NCBI RefSeq assembly: GCF_900602065.1
Contig: NZ_UWFN01000310.1
Span: 186,001 to 250,000 of the forward strand
From: Pseudomonas viridiflava
Lineage (GTDB): Bacteria; Pseudomonadota; Gammaproteobacteria; Pseudomonadales; Pseudomonadaceae
Direction: 5' to 3'
DNA length: 64,000 bases
The notes under the pieces are model-generated. The model ran no database searches. It was given only the letters and a program-made list of their open reading frames with translations, and was not told the DNA's origin. This document shows, piece by piece, positions 7,639-15,486 of the stretch (position 1 is its first letter; every line of letters starts with the position of its first letter). A program made the position numbers and the translations under genes.

Positions 7639-10248
7639 ATGGGCAAATCGCTGGTCATCGTGGAATCCCCGGCTAAGGCCAAGACCATCAACAAGTACTT
7701 GGGCAACCAATACGTGGTGAAGTCGAGTATCGGCCATATCCGAGACCTGCCCACCAGCGGTTCGGCTAGCGCCAATAAAGAACCCGTCAAGCGTGGCAAG
7801 GCTGCTGCTGGCGAAGGTCCGGTGCTCACGCCGAAAGAAAAGGCGAAGAAGCAGCTGGTAGCGCGCATGGGCGTCGATCCGGATCACGGCTGGAAAGCCA
7901 AGTACGAAATCCTTCCCGGTAAAGAGAAGGTGATCGAAGAGCTGCGTCGCCTCGCCAAAGATGCTGACACCATCTATCTCGCGACGGACTTGGACCGCGA
8001 GGGGGAAGCCATTGCCTGGCACCTGCGCGAAGCCATTGGTGGGGATGACAGCCGCTACAAGCGCGTGGTGTTTAACGAAATCACCAAGAAAGCCATTCAG
8101 GAAGCGTTCTCCAAACCGGGCGAGCTGGACATCGACCGCGTCAACGCCCAGCAGGCGCGTCGTTTCCTCGATCGCGTCGTGGGTTATATGGTTTCGCCGC
8201 TGCTGTGGCAGAAGATTGCTCGTGGCTTGTCCGCCGGGCGTGTGCAGTCGGTTGCCGTGAAGCTGGTCGTAGAGCGTGAGCGCGAGATCCGTGCGTTCAA
8301 TCCTGAAGAGTATTGGGAAGTGCACGCTGACCTGGGCACTGCTAAGGGCGCCAACGTGCGTTTCGAAGTTGCCCGGGAGAACGGCGAAGCGTTCAAGCCG
8401 CTGAACGAAGCCCAGGCGATGGCTGCTCTGGAGAAGCTCAAAGCTTCCAGCTACAGCATCGCCAAGCGCGAAGACAAACCGACCAGCAGCAAGCCTTCGG
8501 CTCCGTTCATCACGTCTACTCTGCAACAGGCTGCCAGTAACCGCCTGGGCTTCGGCGTGAAGAAAACCATGATGATGGCCCAGCGTCTGTATGAGGCGGG
8601 TTACATCACGTATATGCGTACCGATTCGACCAATCTTTCCGCTGATGCGGTGAGCATGGCCCGCGATTACATCGAAGCCGAGTTCGGCAAGAAGTACCTG
8701 CCGGAATCGCCGAACGTCTACAGCAGCAAGGAAGGCGCACAAGAGGCTCACGAAGCGATTCGTCCTTCCGACGTCAACACGCATCCGAGCAAGCTGAGTG
8801 GCATGGAACGCGATGCTGAGCGCCTGTACGAGCTGATTTGGCGCCAATTCGTAGCCTGCCAGATGCCTCCGGCGCAATACCTGTCGACCACCGTCAGCGT
8901 AGCGGCCGGGACCTTCGAACTGCGCGCCAAGGGCCGTATCCTGAAGTTCGACGGTTATACCCGTGCCTTGCCGCAAATGACCAAGCCGGGCGATGACGAC
9001 GTGCTGCCAGACATGGCTCAGGGCGAAACCCTCAAGCTGATCAAACTGGACCCCAGTCAACATTTCACCAAGCCGCCTGCGCGTTACTCCGAGGCGAGCC
9101 TGGTGAAGGAAATGGAAAAACGCGGTATTGGTCGTCCTTCGACCTATGCGGCGATCATCTCGACCATCCAGGATCGTGGCTACGTAGCGCTGCACAACCG
9201 CCGTTTCTATTCAGAAAAAATGGGCGACATCGTTACCGAGCGCCTGTCCGAGAGCTTCTCCAACCTGATGGACTACGGCTTTACCGCAGGCATGGAAGAG
9301 AATCTCGATGACGTGGCTCAAGGTGAGCGCGACTGGAAGAACGTGCTCGACGAGTTCTATGGCGACTTCCGCAAAAAACTGGAAGTGGCTGAGGCTCCAG
9401 ACAGTGGCATGCGTGCCAACGAGCCGGTAATGACTGACATTCCGTGCAAGGTATGCGGCCGTCCGATGCAGATACGTACTGCGTCCACCGGTGTATTCCT
9501 TGGCTGCTCGGGTTACAGCCTGCCGCCGAAAGAACGCTGCAAAGCCACTGTTAATCTGACGCCTGGCGATGAAATCGCTGAAGATGACGAAGGCGAGTCC
9601 GAGTCGCGGGTACTGCTTGGCAAGCATCGCTGCCACATTTGCAGTACGGCAATGGACGCTTACCTGCTGGATGAGAAGCACAAGCTGCACATCTGCGGTA
9701 ATAACCCGGACTGCGTTGGCTTTGAGGTGGAAGAGGGTAACTACCGCATCAAGGGTTACGAAGGTCCGAGCCTTGAGTGCGACAAGTGCGGCAGCGAGAT
9801 GCAGCTCAAGACGGGCCGCTTCGGCAAGTTCTTTGGTTGCACCAACCCGGAGTGCAAGAACACCCGCAAGCTGCTCAAGAGCGGTGATGCAGCTCCACCG
9901 AAGATGGATCCGGTGAAGATGCCTGAGCTCAAGTGCGACAAGGTCGATGACACGTACATTTTGCGTGACGGCGCATCCGGGTTGTTCCTCGCGGCCAGTC
10001 AGTTCCCTAAAAACCGTGAGACACGCGCGCCACTGGTTCTGGAAATTGCCCCGCACAAGGACGAGATCGATCCGAAGTATCACTTCCTCTGTGAAGCACC
10101 GCAGAAAGATCCTGACGGTCGCCCGACGGTAATCCGTTACAGCCGCAAGACCAAAGAGCAATATGTTCAGACTGAAGTGGAAGGCAAGCCAACCGGCTGG
10201 AAAGCGTTCTTCGACGGTAAAGCATGGAAGGTTGAAGACAAGCGTTGA
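7639..10248 (+). CDS. topA: DNA topoisomerase I (type IA)
   Basis: Relaxes negative supercoils by single-strand passage through a 5'-phosphotyrosyl intermediate. It has 869 aa. The N-terminal Toprim domain starts MGKSLVIVESPAKAKTI and has the acidic DLDREGEAIAWHL. The catalytic Tyr lies in YITYMRTDSTNLS (~residue 322). The C-terminal part has three Cys4 zinc modules: CKVCGRPM...GCSGYSLPPKERC, CHICSTAM...CGNNPDC and CDKCGSEM...GCTNPEC. A zinc-free tail with GLFLAASQFPKNRETR follows. It is a single gene with its own terminator. Confidence 0.97.
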   Translation: MGKSLVIVESPAKAKTINKYLGNQYVVKSSIGHIRDLPTSGSASANKEPVKRGKAAAGEGPVLTPKEKAKKQLVARMGVDPDHGWKAKYEILPGKEKVIEELRRLAKDADTIYLATDLDREGEAIAWHLREAIGGDDSRYKRVVFNEITKKAIQEAFSKPGELDIDRVNAQQARRFLDRVVGYMVSPLLWQKIARGLSAGRVQSVAVKLVVEREREIRAFNPEEYWEVHADLGTAKGANVRFEVARENGEAFKPLNEAQAMAALEKLKASSYSIAKREDKPTSSKPSAPFITSTLQQAASNRLGFGVKKTMMMAQRLYEAGYITYMRTDSTNLSADAVSMARDYIEAEFGKKYLPESPNVYSSKEGAQEAHEAIRPSDVNTHPSKLSGMERDAERLYELIWRQFVACQMPPAQYLSTTVSVAAGTFELRAKGRILKFDGYTRALPQMTKPGDDDVLPDMAQGETLKLIKLDPSQHFTKPPARYSEASLVKEMEKRGIGRPSTYAAIISTIQDRGYVALHNRRFYSEKMGDIVTERLSESFSNLMDYGFTAGMEENLDDVAQGERDWKNVLDEFYGDFRKKLEVAEAPDSGMRANEPVMTDIPCKVCGRPMQIRTASTGVFLGCSGYSLPPKERCKATVNLTPGDEIAEDDEGESESRVLLGKHRCHICSTAMDAYLLDEKHKLHICGNNPDCVGFEVEEGNYRIKGYEGPSLECDKCGSEMQLKTGRFGKFFGCTNPECKNTRKLLKSGDAAPPKMDPVKMPELKCDKVDDTYILRDGASGLFLAASQFPKNRETRAPLVLEIAPHKDEIDPKYHFLCEAPQKDPDGRPTVIRYSRKTKEQYVQTEVEGKPTGWKAFFDGKAWKVEDKR

Positions 10249-10269
10249 TTTAACGCCTGACTGAACCCG

Positions 10270-10309
10270 AAGCCCTCGGTATGCTGGTCGTACCGGGGGC
10301 TTTGTTGTT
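10270..10309 (+). terminator. Terminator of topA
   Basis: A hairpin with arms AAGCCCTCGGTA and TACCGGGGGCTT (one mismatch) and a 9-nt loop is followed by TTGTTGTTA, 22 nt after the topA stop. Confidence 0.75.
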
Positions 10310-10372
10310 AAAGCGCAAGCGCGCTTGAGCTTTTGTCAGAATATGCATAACTATCTGCATTCATAAGACACT

Positions 10373-10464
10373 TGTGGGGCCGGATTCATCCGGGAAGAAG
10401 CCATTACGGCCACCACGTTATCGTCTTCAGGAATGCCGCCTTCCCGGATGAAACCGGTCCCACA
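10373..10464. repeat. Inverted repeat, TGTGGGGCCGG type
   Basis: 24-nt arms (TGTGGGGCCGGATTCATCCG... and ...CGGATGAAACCGGTCCCACA, two mismatches) flank a 44-nt loop. This is a REP-like family distinct from the GTAGGAGCTGCC type. It lies between topA and the gene at 10560. Confidence 0.7.
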
Positions 10465-10559
10465 GGTTCGATGTTTGCCGCGAGACAGCGATACATGGGG
10501 CAAAGGGTTTGTTTCTACAGGAAATGCATTCAATGTTCATCGCTACGGAGGATGCCGCC

Positions 10560-11081
10560 ATGGCCCACGAGCTTTATACCCGCACCAACCAGAAGATTTA
10601 TTTCGCCGGGCTTGCCCTGGAGTCCATGGGTAAGGCGCAGGAAGGCCGGGCCATGAATGCGCAGGCGTTGTTACAAGCGGAGCGCGAGTCGGCGTTGTTC
10701 CATCTATATGGTGCCTTGCTGGGCTTGTGCCATGAGATTGCCGGCTACTACCGTCTGCCGCAGGCCAACGCGCCGCGCGCGGAAATGCTCCTGACGCAGG
10801 AGGTGCTGGAGGCATTGGCGATCCCGGAAATGGCCGAGCTGGTCGAGTTGGCTCAACACCGTGAAACCTGGCTGGCTCGGTTGCTTGCAGCCTATAACGC
10901 CTTGTTCGAGCCGCCTCGTGCGCCGAAAAAAGTTAAAGGCGATGTAACACAGCCGCTCATCGTGGCGGTCAATCTCGATGAAGAACCTGAGCCCGAATTG
11001 ACCCGCGAGGAGCTGGAAAGCTGGCGTCAGCAACTCAAGGGGCTGGCGATTCGCTTCCGCGAAGGGCTGAGTGAGTGCTGA
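10560..11081 (+). CDS. DUF6586 family protein (conserved Pseudomonas hypothetical)
   Basis: A 173-aa soluble, mostly helical, acidic protein. The sequence MAHELYTRTNQKIYFAGLALESMGKA and the central Gln/Leu/Ala-rich helices fit the small conserved family I recall as DUF6586, found beside topA and lexA in Pseudomonas. Function unknown. Longer in-frame starts exist upstream (10509), but ACGGAGG lies 8 nt before the ATG at 10560, which decides the start. A short intergenic gap to the next same-strand gene (11160) suggests co-transcription. Confidence 0.75.
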   Translation: MAHELYTRTNQKIYFAGLALESMGKAQEGRAMNAQALLQAERESALFHLYGALLGLCHEIAGYYRLPQANAPRAEMLLTQEVLEALAIPEMAELVELAQHRETWLARLLAAYNALFEPPRAPKKVKGDVTQPLIVAVNLDEEPEPELTREELESWRQQLKGLAIRFREGLSEC

Positions 11082-11159
11082 TGAAATGCGTTGATGGATG
11101 GGCTAGGGACTGAGTCGACAGGCTGCTACAATGCCGGCCTTTCGTGGAGTATTGCCCTG

Positions 11160-11393
11160 ATGCCAACATCGTTTCTTGAAATTGTGGAACTGCCTGACGG
11201 CCGTATCGAGCTGCGTCGTGCTGACGATGAAGGATCATTGGTAACGCTGGATTTCTCGGCAGATGCCAAAGAGTTCCTGCAAGGGCAGCACGTAGAGATC
11301 GCCAAGGCAATGTTGAGTGTTGGCGTGCAGATGGCGGGTCGACTGGCTGAAGGCGAGCTGGAAAAAGATGCCGGCCCGCGAGTTCTTCACTGA
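11160..11393 (+). CDS. Small conserved Pseudomonas protein of unknown function
   Basis: A 77-aa protein (MPTSFLEIVELPDGRIELRRADDEGSLVTLDFS...) that looks like a small beta-rich N-terminal half followed by a helix (FLQGQHVEIAKAMLSVGVQMAGRLAEGEL). There is no signal peptide or membrane segment. GTGGAG lies ~11 nt before the ATG. An upstream in-frame ATG at 11091 lacks a ribosome site. It ends just before the convergent sulA. I assign no function. Confidence 0.72.
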   Translation: MPTSFLEIVELPDGRIELRRADDEGSLVTLDFSADAKEFLQGQHVEIAKAMLSVGVQMAGRLAEGELEKDAGPRVLH

Positions 11394-11411
11394 GTCGCCA
11401 GTCCAGGCAAC

Positions 11412-11882
11412 CTAGCCCAGACGAATGTTCAGGCTCTGCGCATCCCCAAGTTTCGCCGCGCTGATCAGCTGTTGACGCAATCCTGTACTGATCGGGTTGA
11501 TCCAGCTGACGACGGTATGACTGCGACCCAGTCGCAGCGCCTCACGCGTTAGCTCAAATGCACTCTGAGTTCCGCGTGGCTGTAGCAACAGAATGCGCTC
11601 ACGATTGAGCCCCGCATCACGTAACCAGCTTTGCGTCAGGCTGGAAGGTGGTGCAATCAGTGTCAGCCAGCGAGCATCGGAGTCCTGGCTCAACTCGCGA
11701 AGAATCGGCGCAAGCAGGTTCAAGCAGTTGCCCGCTGCGCCCCGCAATGACAGCTCACTGAAAACCTCAGGTTCATTGTTCCATGACGGTTCTGCTGCTT
11801 CTTTCAGCATTGGCGCAATAGGCTGCGCCAGGAATGCTTCGAACAGCGGTAGTTGTGATTGCGGAGCCTGGACGAACTGCAT
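11412..11882 (-). CDS. sulA: SOS cell-division inhibitor SulA
   Basis: A 156-aa protein that in this family binds FtsZ and blocks septation during the SOS response. The central part WLTLIAPPSSLTQSWLRDAGLNRERILLLQP resembles the RecA-like SulA core, with the conserved WL..AGL/R and LLQP stretch. It lies 9 nt downstream of lexA on the same strand, so it shares the lexA promoter with its LexA boxes. This fits its role and gives confidence despite weak overall conservation in the family. Confidence 0.88.
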   Translation of the reverse strand: MQFVQAPQSQLPLFEAFLAQPIAPMLKEAAEPSWNNEPEVFSELSLRGAAGNCLNLLAPILRELSQDSDARWLTLIAPPSSLTQSWLRDAGLNRERILLLQPRGTQSAFELTREALRLGRSHTVVSWINPISTGLRQQLISAAKLGDAQSLNIRLG

Positions 11883-11891
11883 GATGTCTCC

Positions 11892-12500
11892 TCAGCGGCG
11901 GATAACGCCGACGCTCAAACCTTCGATAACCAGTTCCTGATCCTTCAGATTCACCTCGATAGGTGCGAAGTCCGGGTTTTCAGCAATCAACCAGACTTTG
12001 CTGCCTTCGCGCTTGAAGCGCTTGACCGTCACTTCATCGCCGATACGCGCTACCACGATCTGGCCATTGCGGGCCTCACGGGTGGTATGCACGGCGAGCA
12101 GATCGCCGTCGAGGATGCCGACATCTTTCATGCTCATGCCATGCACCCTTAACAGGTAATCGGCACTCGGATGGAAAAATGCAGGGTTGATGTTGCAGGA
12201 CTCTTCAATGTGTTGCTGCGCCAGAATCGGTGCGCCAGCAGCCACTCGACCGATGACCGGCAGGCCGGTTTCTTCTGGCTTGGCTTCGAAGCCTGGAATA
12301 CGAATGCCCCGTGACGCGCCGGGAGTCATCTCGATTGCGCCTTTACGCGCAAGTGCCTTCAGATGTTCTTCTGCGGCGTTAGGCGATTTGAAACCCAGTT
12401 CCTGAGCGATTTCGGCGCGGGTAGGCGGGTAGCCGTTGTCTTCAAGGCAGCGCTTGATGAATCCCAGAATTTCAGCTTGGCGTGGCGTCAGTTTAATCAT
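11892..12500 (-). CDS. lexA: SOS repressor LexA
   Basis: A 202-aa repressor of the SOS regulon and serine autoprotease. The N-terminal winged helix (LTPRQAEILGFIKRCLEDNGYPPTRAEIAQELGF) binds DNA. The RecA-stimulated cleavage site is the Ala-Gly in GRVAAGAPI. The catalytic Ser is in VHGMSMKDVGILDGDLLAV and the Lys in EVTVKRFKR. It is the first gene of a lexA-sulA operon and is autoregulated through the two LexA boxes directly upstream. Confidence 0.97.
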   Translation of the reverse strand: MIKLTPRQAEILGFIKRCLEDNGYPPTRAEIAQELGFKSPNAAEEHLKALARKGAIEMTPGASRGIRIPGFEAKPEETGLPVIGRVAAGAPILAQQHIEESCNINPAFFHPSADYLLRVHGMSMKDVGILDGDLLAVHTTREARNGQIVVARIGDEVTVKRFKREGSKVWLIAENPDFAPIEVNLKDQELVIEGLSVGVIRR

Positions 12501-12510
12501 GTTGATCGCT

Positions 12511-12545
12511 CTGTCTTTTTATACAGTGACTGGGATTATATACAG
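12511..12545. promoter_or_regulatory. Two LexA boxes in the lexA-sulA promoter
   Basis: CTGTCTTTTTATACAG (12511-12526) and CTGGGATTATATACAG (12530-12545) both fit CTG-N10-CAG with AT-rich cores. They start 11 nt upstream of the lexA ATG. Two adjacent boxes are usual for autoregulated lexA operons. Confidence 0.92.
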
Positions 12546-12662
12546 TACGCAGCGCTTGGCAATCGTCCTTTTGACCGACGGCGCCAGGGCGTCCGGCAGC
12601 AGCTGTGGAGCGATCACTACATGAATGGCTACAGCCCACGGTTTATATGGTTAAATACGCCG

Positions 12663-12678
12663 CTGTCAGGCTATACAG
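12663..12678. promoter_or_regulatory. Third LexA-type box, next to the psrA promoter
   Basis: CTGTCAGGCTATACAG fits CTG-N10-CAG with a good TATACAG half and a weaker other half. It ends 10 nt upstream of the TTGACA of the putative psrA promoter and ~160 nt from the lexA start, so it is placed to act on psrA rather than lexA. Confidence 0.6.
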
Positions 12679-12688
12679 CGTCATGGGC

Positions 12689-12733
12689 TTGACAGATACA
12701 TAGTCTGAAACGTATGTTTCAAACAAGTGTTTG
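12689..12733 (+). promoter_or_regulatory. psrA promoter with two overlapping PsrA operators
   Basis: TTGACA (12689-12694) and TATGTT (12713-12718), 18 bp apart, form a plausible sigma70 promoter. Over the -10 and start region lie GAAAC-GTAT-GTTTC (12707-12720) and CAAAC-AAGT-GTTTG (12720-12733). Both are perfect matches to the published PsrA consensus (G/C)AAAC-N2-4-GTTT(G/C). They share one base. The position predicts autorepression. Confidence 0.85.
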
Positions 12734-12747
12734 TCAGGCAGAGAACC

Positions 12748-13464
12748 ATGGCCCAGTCGGAAACAGTTGAACGCATTCTTGATGCTGCCGAGCAGTTGTT
12801 CGCGGAGAAAGGCTTCGCGGAAACCTCTTTGCGGCTGATTACCAGCAAGGCGTCGGTCAATCTTGCGGCAGTCAACTATCACTTCGGTTCCAAGAAGGCG
12901 TTGATCCAGGCTGTATTCTCCCGGTTCCTCGGGCCGTTCTGTATCAGCCTTGATCGTGAGCTGGAGAGGCGCCAGGCCAAGCCCGATCAGAAGCCGACTC
13001 TGGAAGAGCTGCTGGAGATGCTTGTTGAACAAGCTCTCGTTGTGCAGCCGCGCAGCAATAACGACCTGTCGATCTTCATGCGCCTGCTAGGTCTGGCGTT
13101 CAGTCAGAGCCAGGGTCATTTGCGCCGCTATCTGGAAGACATGTACGGCAAGGTGTTCCGCCGCTACATGGTGCTGGTCAATGAAGCTGCACCTCGGATT
13201 CCGCCTATCGAGCTGTTCTGGCGCGTGCATTTCATGCTGGGTGCTGCCGCGTTCAGCATGTCCGGCATCAAGGCACTGCGTGCAATCGCCGAAACAGACT
13301 TCGGCGTCAACACCTCGATTGAGCAGGTCATGCGCCTGATGGTGCCGTTTCTGGCCGCCGGCATGCGGGCGGAAACCGGTGTTACCGACACTGCGATGAT
13401 TGCCGCGCAGCTCAAGCCGCGCACTAAAAGCAGCGCCACTGCGCCTGTTACCGCCAAGGCCTGA
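12748..13464 (+). CDS. psrA: TetR-family transcriptional regulator PsrA
   Basis: A 238-aa fatty-acid-responsive regulator. In Pseudomonas it represses fadBA and itself, activates rpoS, and is released by long-chain fatty acids such as oleate. The N-terminal TetR HTH is ETVERILDAAEQLFAEKGFAETSLRLITSKASVNLAAVNYHFGSKKALI (residues ~5-53). The C-terminal ligand domain includes ELFWRVHFMLGAAAFSMSG. Its position, divergent from lexA and followed by nagZ, is the conserved psrA locus. An ATG at 12727 is in frame, but that start would overlap the second operator, and MAQSETVERIL is the family start. Confidence 0.94.
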   Translation: MAQSETVERILDAAEQLFAEKGFAETSLRLITSKASVNLAAVNYHFGSKKALIQAVFSRFLGPFCISLDRELERRQAKPDQKPTLEELLEMLVEQALVVQPRSNNDLSIFMRLLGLAFSQSQGHLRRYLEDMYGKVFRRYMVLVNEAAPRIPPIELFWRVHFMLGAAAFSMSGIKALRAIAETDFGVNTSIEQVMRLMVPFLAAGMRAETGVTDTAMIAAQLKPRTKSSATAPVTAKA

Positions 13465-13498
13465 CCGTTCGCGCATTGCGCCTGGCTCAATGATCAAG

Positions 13499-13538
13499 CA
13501 CCATTGCCCGGATTGGTTATCGGCAATGGTGTTTTTTT
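13499..13538 (+). terminator. Terminator of psrA, abutting nagZ
   Basis: A perfect 10-bp stem (CACCATTGCC/GGCAATGGTG) with a 13-nt loop is followed by seven T residues. The ATG at 13539 follows the last T directly. Confidence 0.88.
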
Positions 13539-14549
13539 ATGAGTTCTGGCCTGCAAGGCTCTTTGATGGTGGATGTCGCGGGCACTTGGTTGACCGCCGA
13601 AGATCGCCAGTTTCTGCGTCAGCCCGAAGTGGGCGGCCTGATCATTTTCGCCCGCAATATCGAGCATCCTCGTCAGGTCCGTGAGTTAAGCGCGTCGATC
13701 CGCGCGGTGCGACCTGATTTGCTTCTGGCCGTGGACCAGGAGGGCGGTCGTGTTCAACGTTTACGGCAGGGGTTTGTGCGACTCCCAGCCATGCGTTCCA
13801 TCGCTCACCACCCGCATGCCGAGGTACTGGCCGAGCATTGCGGTTGGCTGATGGCAACCGAGGTGTTGGCGGTTGGGCTGGACCTGAGTTTTGCTCCGGT
13901 ACTCGATCTGGACTACCAGCGTAGCGCGGTCGTCGGTACGCGCTCTTTCGAAGGTGATCCGGAGCGCGCCGCGTTGCTGGCCGGTGCGTTCATTCGAGGC
14001 ATGAACGCCGCGGGCATGGCTGCCACGGGCAAGCATTTTCCCGGTCATGGCTGGGCTGAGGCCGATTCTCATGTGGCGATACCCAATGATGAGCGAAGCC
14101 TGGAGCAGATTCGCGCCAATGATCTGGTGCCCTTTGCGCGGTTGAGTCAGCAACTGGCGGCTGTGATGCCCGCCCATGTGATTTATCCGCAAGTCGATCC
14201 ACAGCCCGCAGGATTTTCCCGGCGCTGGCTGCAGGATATTTTGCGTGGCGAGCTCAAGTTCGACGGCGTGATTTTCAGCGATGACCTGTCCATGGCTGGT
14301 GCCCACGTGGTCGGCGATGCTGCCAGTCGTATTGAAGCAGCGTTGAGCGCTGGCTGCGACATGGGCCTTGTCTGTAATGATCGGGCGGCTGCGGAGCTGG
14401 CGTTGAGCGCAGCCCAGCGACTGAAGGTCAAGCCGTCACCGCGTATCGCCAAAATGCGCGGTCAGGCTTTTGCCAGCACCGAGTATCGTCAACACCCGCG
14501 CTGGCTTGCCGCGCTTCAAGCACTGCGCAACGCGCAACTGATCGATTAA
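13539..14549 (+). CDS. nagZ: Beta-N-acetylhexosaminidase NagZ (GH3)
   Basis: A cytoplasmic peptidoglycan-recycling enzyme that removes N-acetylglucosamine from 1,6-anhydro-muropeptides. Its products affect AmpR/ampC induction. It has 336 aa from this start. GH3 motifs are VDQEGGRVQRL, KHFPGHG (the flexible His loop) and FSDDLSMAGA with the nucleophilic Asp. The start is uncertain. The ATG at 13539 directly follows a terminator T-run and has no ribosome site. CTG at 13551 matches the start I recall in relatives (xQGSLM), and ATG at 13566 has GCAAGG upstream. It overlaps functionally with mtnP, 8 nt downstream. Confidence 0.93.
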   Translation: MSSGLQGSLMVDVAGTWLTAEDRQFLRQPEVGGLIIFARNIEHPRQVRELSASIRAVRPDLLLAVDQEGGRVQRLRQGFVRLPAMRSIAHHPHAEVLAEHCGWLMATEVLAVGLDLSFAPVLDLDYQRSAVVGTRSFEGDPERAALLAGAFIRGMNAAGMAATGKHFPGHGWAEADSHVAIPNDERSLEQIRANDLVPFARLSQQLAAVMPAHVIYPQVDPQPAGFSRRWLQDILRGELKFDGVIFSDDLSMAGAHVVGDAASRIEAALSAGCDMGLVCNDRAAAELALSAAQRLKVKPSPRIAKMRGQAFASTEYRQHPRWLAALQALRNAQLID

Positions 14550-14557
14550 GGATTTCC

Positions 14558-15298
14558 ATGACTGTTTACGCGATTATCGGTGGTACGGGCCTGACTCAGC
14601 TTGAGGGCTTGAACATTCGTCAGTCCCTGCCGGTGAATACGCCCTATGGCGTTCCGTCTGGTGAGATTCAGATCGGTGACTATGCCGGTCGCGAGGTCAT
14701 GTTCCTGGCTCGCCATGGCCATCCGCATCGCTTTCCGCCGCATCAGGTGAATTACCGGGCCAATATCTGGGCCCTGAAGCACGCTGGCGCCGAGGCAATT
14801 CTGGCGGTCAACGCGGTGGGCGGGATTCATCCTGCCATGGGCACAGGCCACTTCTGTGTGCCTCATGATCTGATTGACTACACCAGCGGCCGTCAGCATA
14901 CGTTTTTCGCTGATGACCTTGAGCAGGTGACCCATATCGACTTCAGCTATCCCTATAGTGAAGCGTTACGCGGGCGATTGATTGACGCATTGGCGGCAGA
15001 GGGCTGTGAGTTCAGCGAGCGCGGTGTTTATGCCTGCACTCAAGGGCCGCGTCTTGAAACCGTAGCCGAGATCATCCGCCTTGAGCGTGATGGCTGCGAC
15101 ATCGTGGGCATGACCGGTATGCCGGAGGCTGCACTGGCTCGTGAGCTGGAGCTGGAATATGCCTGTCTGGCGCTGGTGGTGAATCCGGCAGCGGGCAAGT
15201 CGTCGGCGGTTATCACCATGGCCGAAATTGAACAGGCGCTGCATGACGGAATGGGGAAAGTGAAGGCGACCCTGGCGCGGGTGCTCGGCGCCGTTTGA
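14558..15298 (+). CDS. mtnP: S-methyl-5'-thioadenosine/thioinosine phosphorylase
   Basis: A purine nucleoside phosphorylase family 2 enzyme of 246 aa that phosphorolyses methylthio-nucleosides from polyamine and quorum-signal synthesis. The N-terminus is YAIIGGTGLTQLEGL with the phosphate-binding GGTG. FLARHGHPHRFPPHQVNYRAN is the family signature. MTGMPEAALARELELEYACLALVVNPAAGK closes the active site. In P. aeruginosa the orthologue at this locus prefers methylthioinosine. Whether that holds here is inference. AAGGA lies ~6 nt before the ATG. It forms an operon with nagZ. Confidence 0.93.
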   Translation: MTVYAIIGGTGLTQLEGLNIRQSLPVNTPYGVPSGEIQIGDYAGREVMFLARHGHPHRFPPHQVNYRANIWALKHAGAEAILAVNAVGGIHPAMGTGHFCVPHDLIDYTSGRQHTFFADDLEQVTHIDFSYPYSEALRGRLIDALAAEGCEFSERGVYACTQGPRLETVAEIIRLERDGCDIVGMTGMPEAALARELELEYACLALVVNPAAGKSSAVITMAEIEQALHDGMGKVKATLARVLGAV

Positions 15299-15309
15299 CA
15301 GGTTTCACT

Positions 15310-15385
15310 CTGTGGGAGCCGAGCTTGCTCGCGATGGCCTGATACACCGCAGCGTCTGAATCGCGGGCAAGCCCGGCTCCCACAG
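15310..15385. repeat. Inverted repeat, TGTGGGAGC type, copy 1
   Basis: Imperfect arms CTGTGGGAGCCGAGCTTGCT and AGCCCGGCTCCCACAG lie just after mtnP. They belong to a second REP-like family with copies at 24075-24161 and a decayed one near 50486-50571. Confidence 0.75.
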
Positions 15386-15397
15386 ATATCGGCGATC

Positions 15398-15474
15398 CCT
15401 GTAGGAGCTGCCGAAGGCTGCGAAGGCGGTCTTTCTGACATACCGCCTTCGCAGCCTTCGGCAACTCCTACAGG
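15398..15474. repeat. REP-type inverted repeat (GTAGGAGCTGCC family), copy 2
   Basis: 33-nt arms with a single mismatch flank a short loop (CTTTCTGACAT). It lies between the convergent genes mtnP and the helicase, directly after the TGTGGGAGC repeat. It may double as a bidirectional transcription barrier. Confidence 0.82.
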
Positions 15475-15486
15475 GGCGTTATGTCC

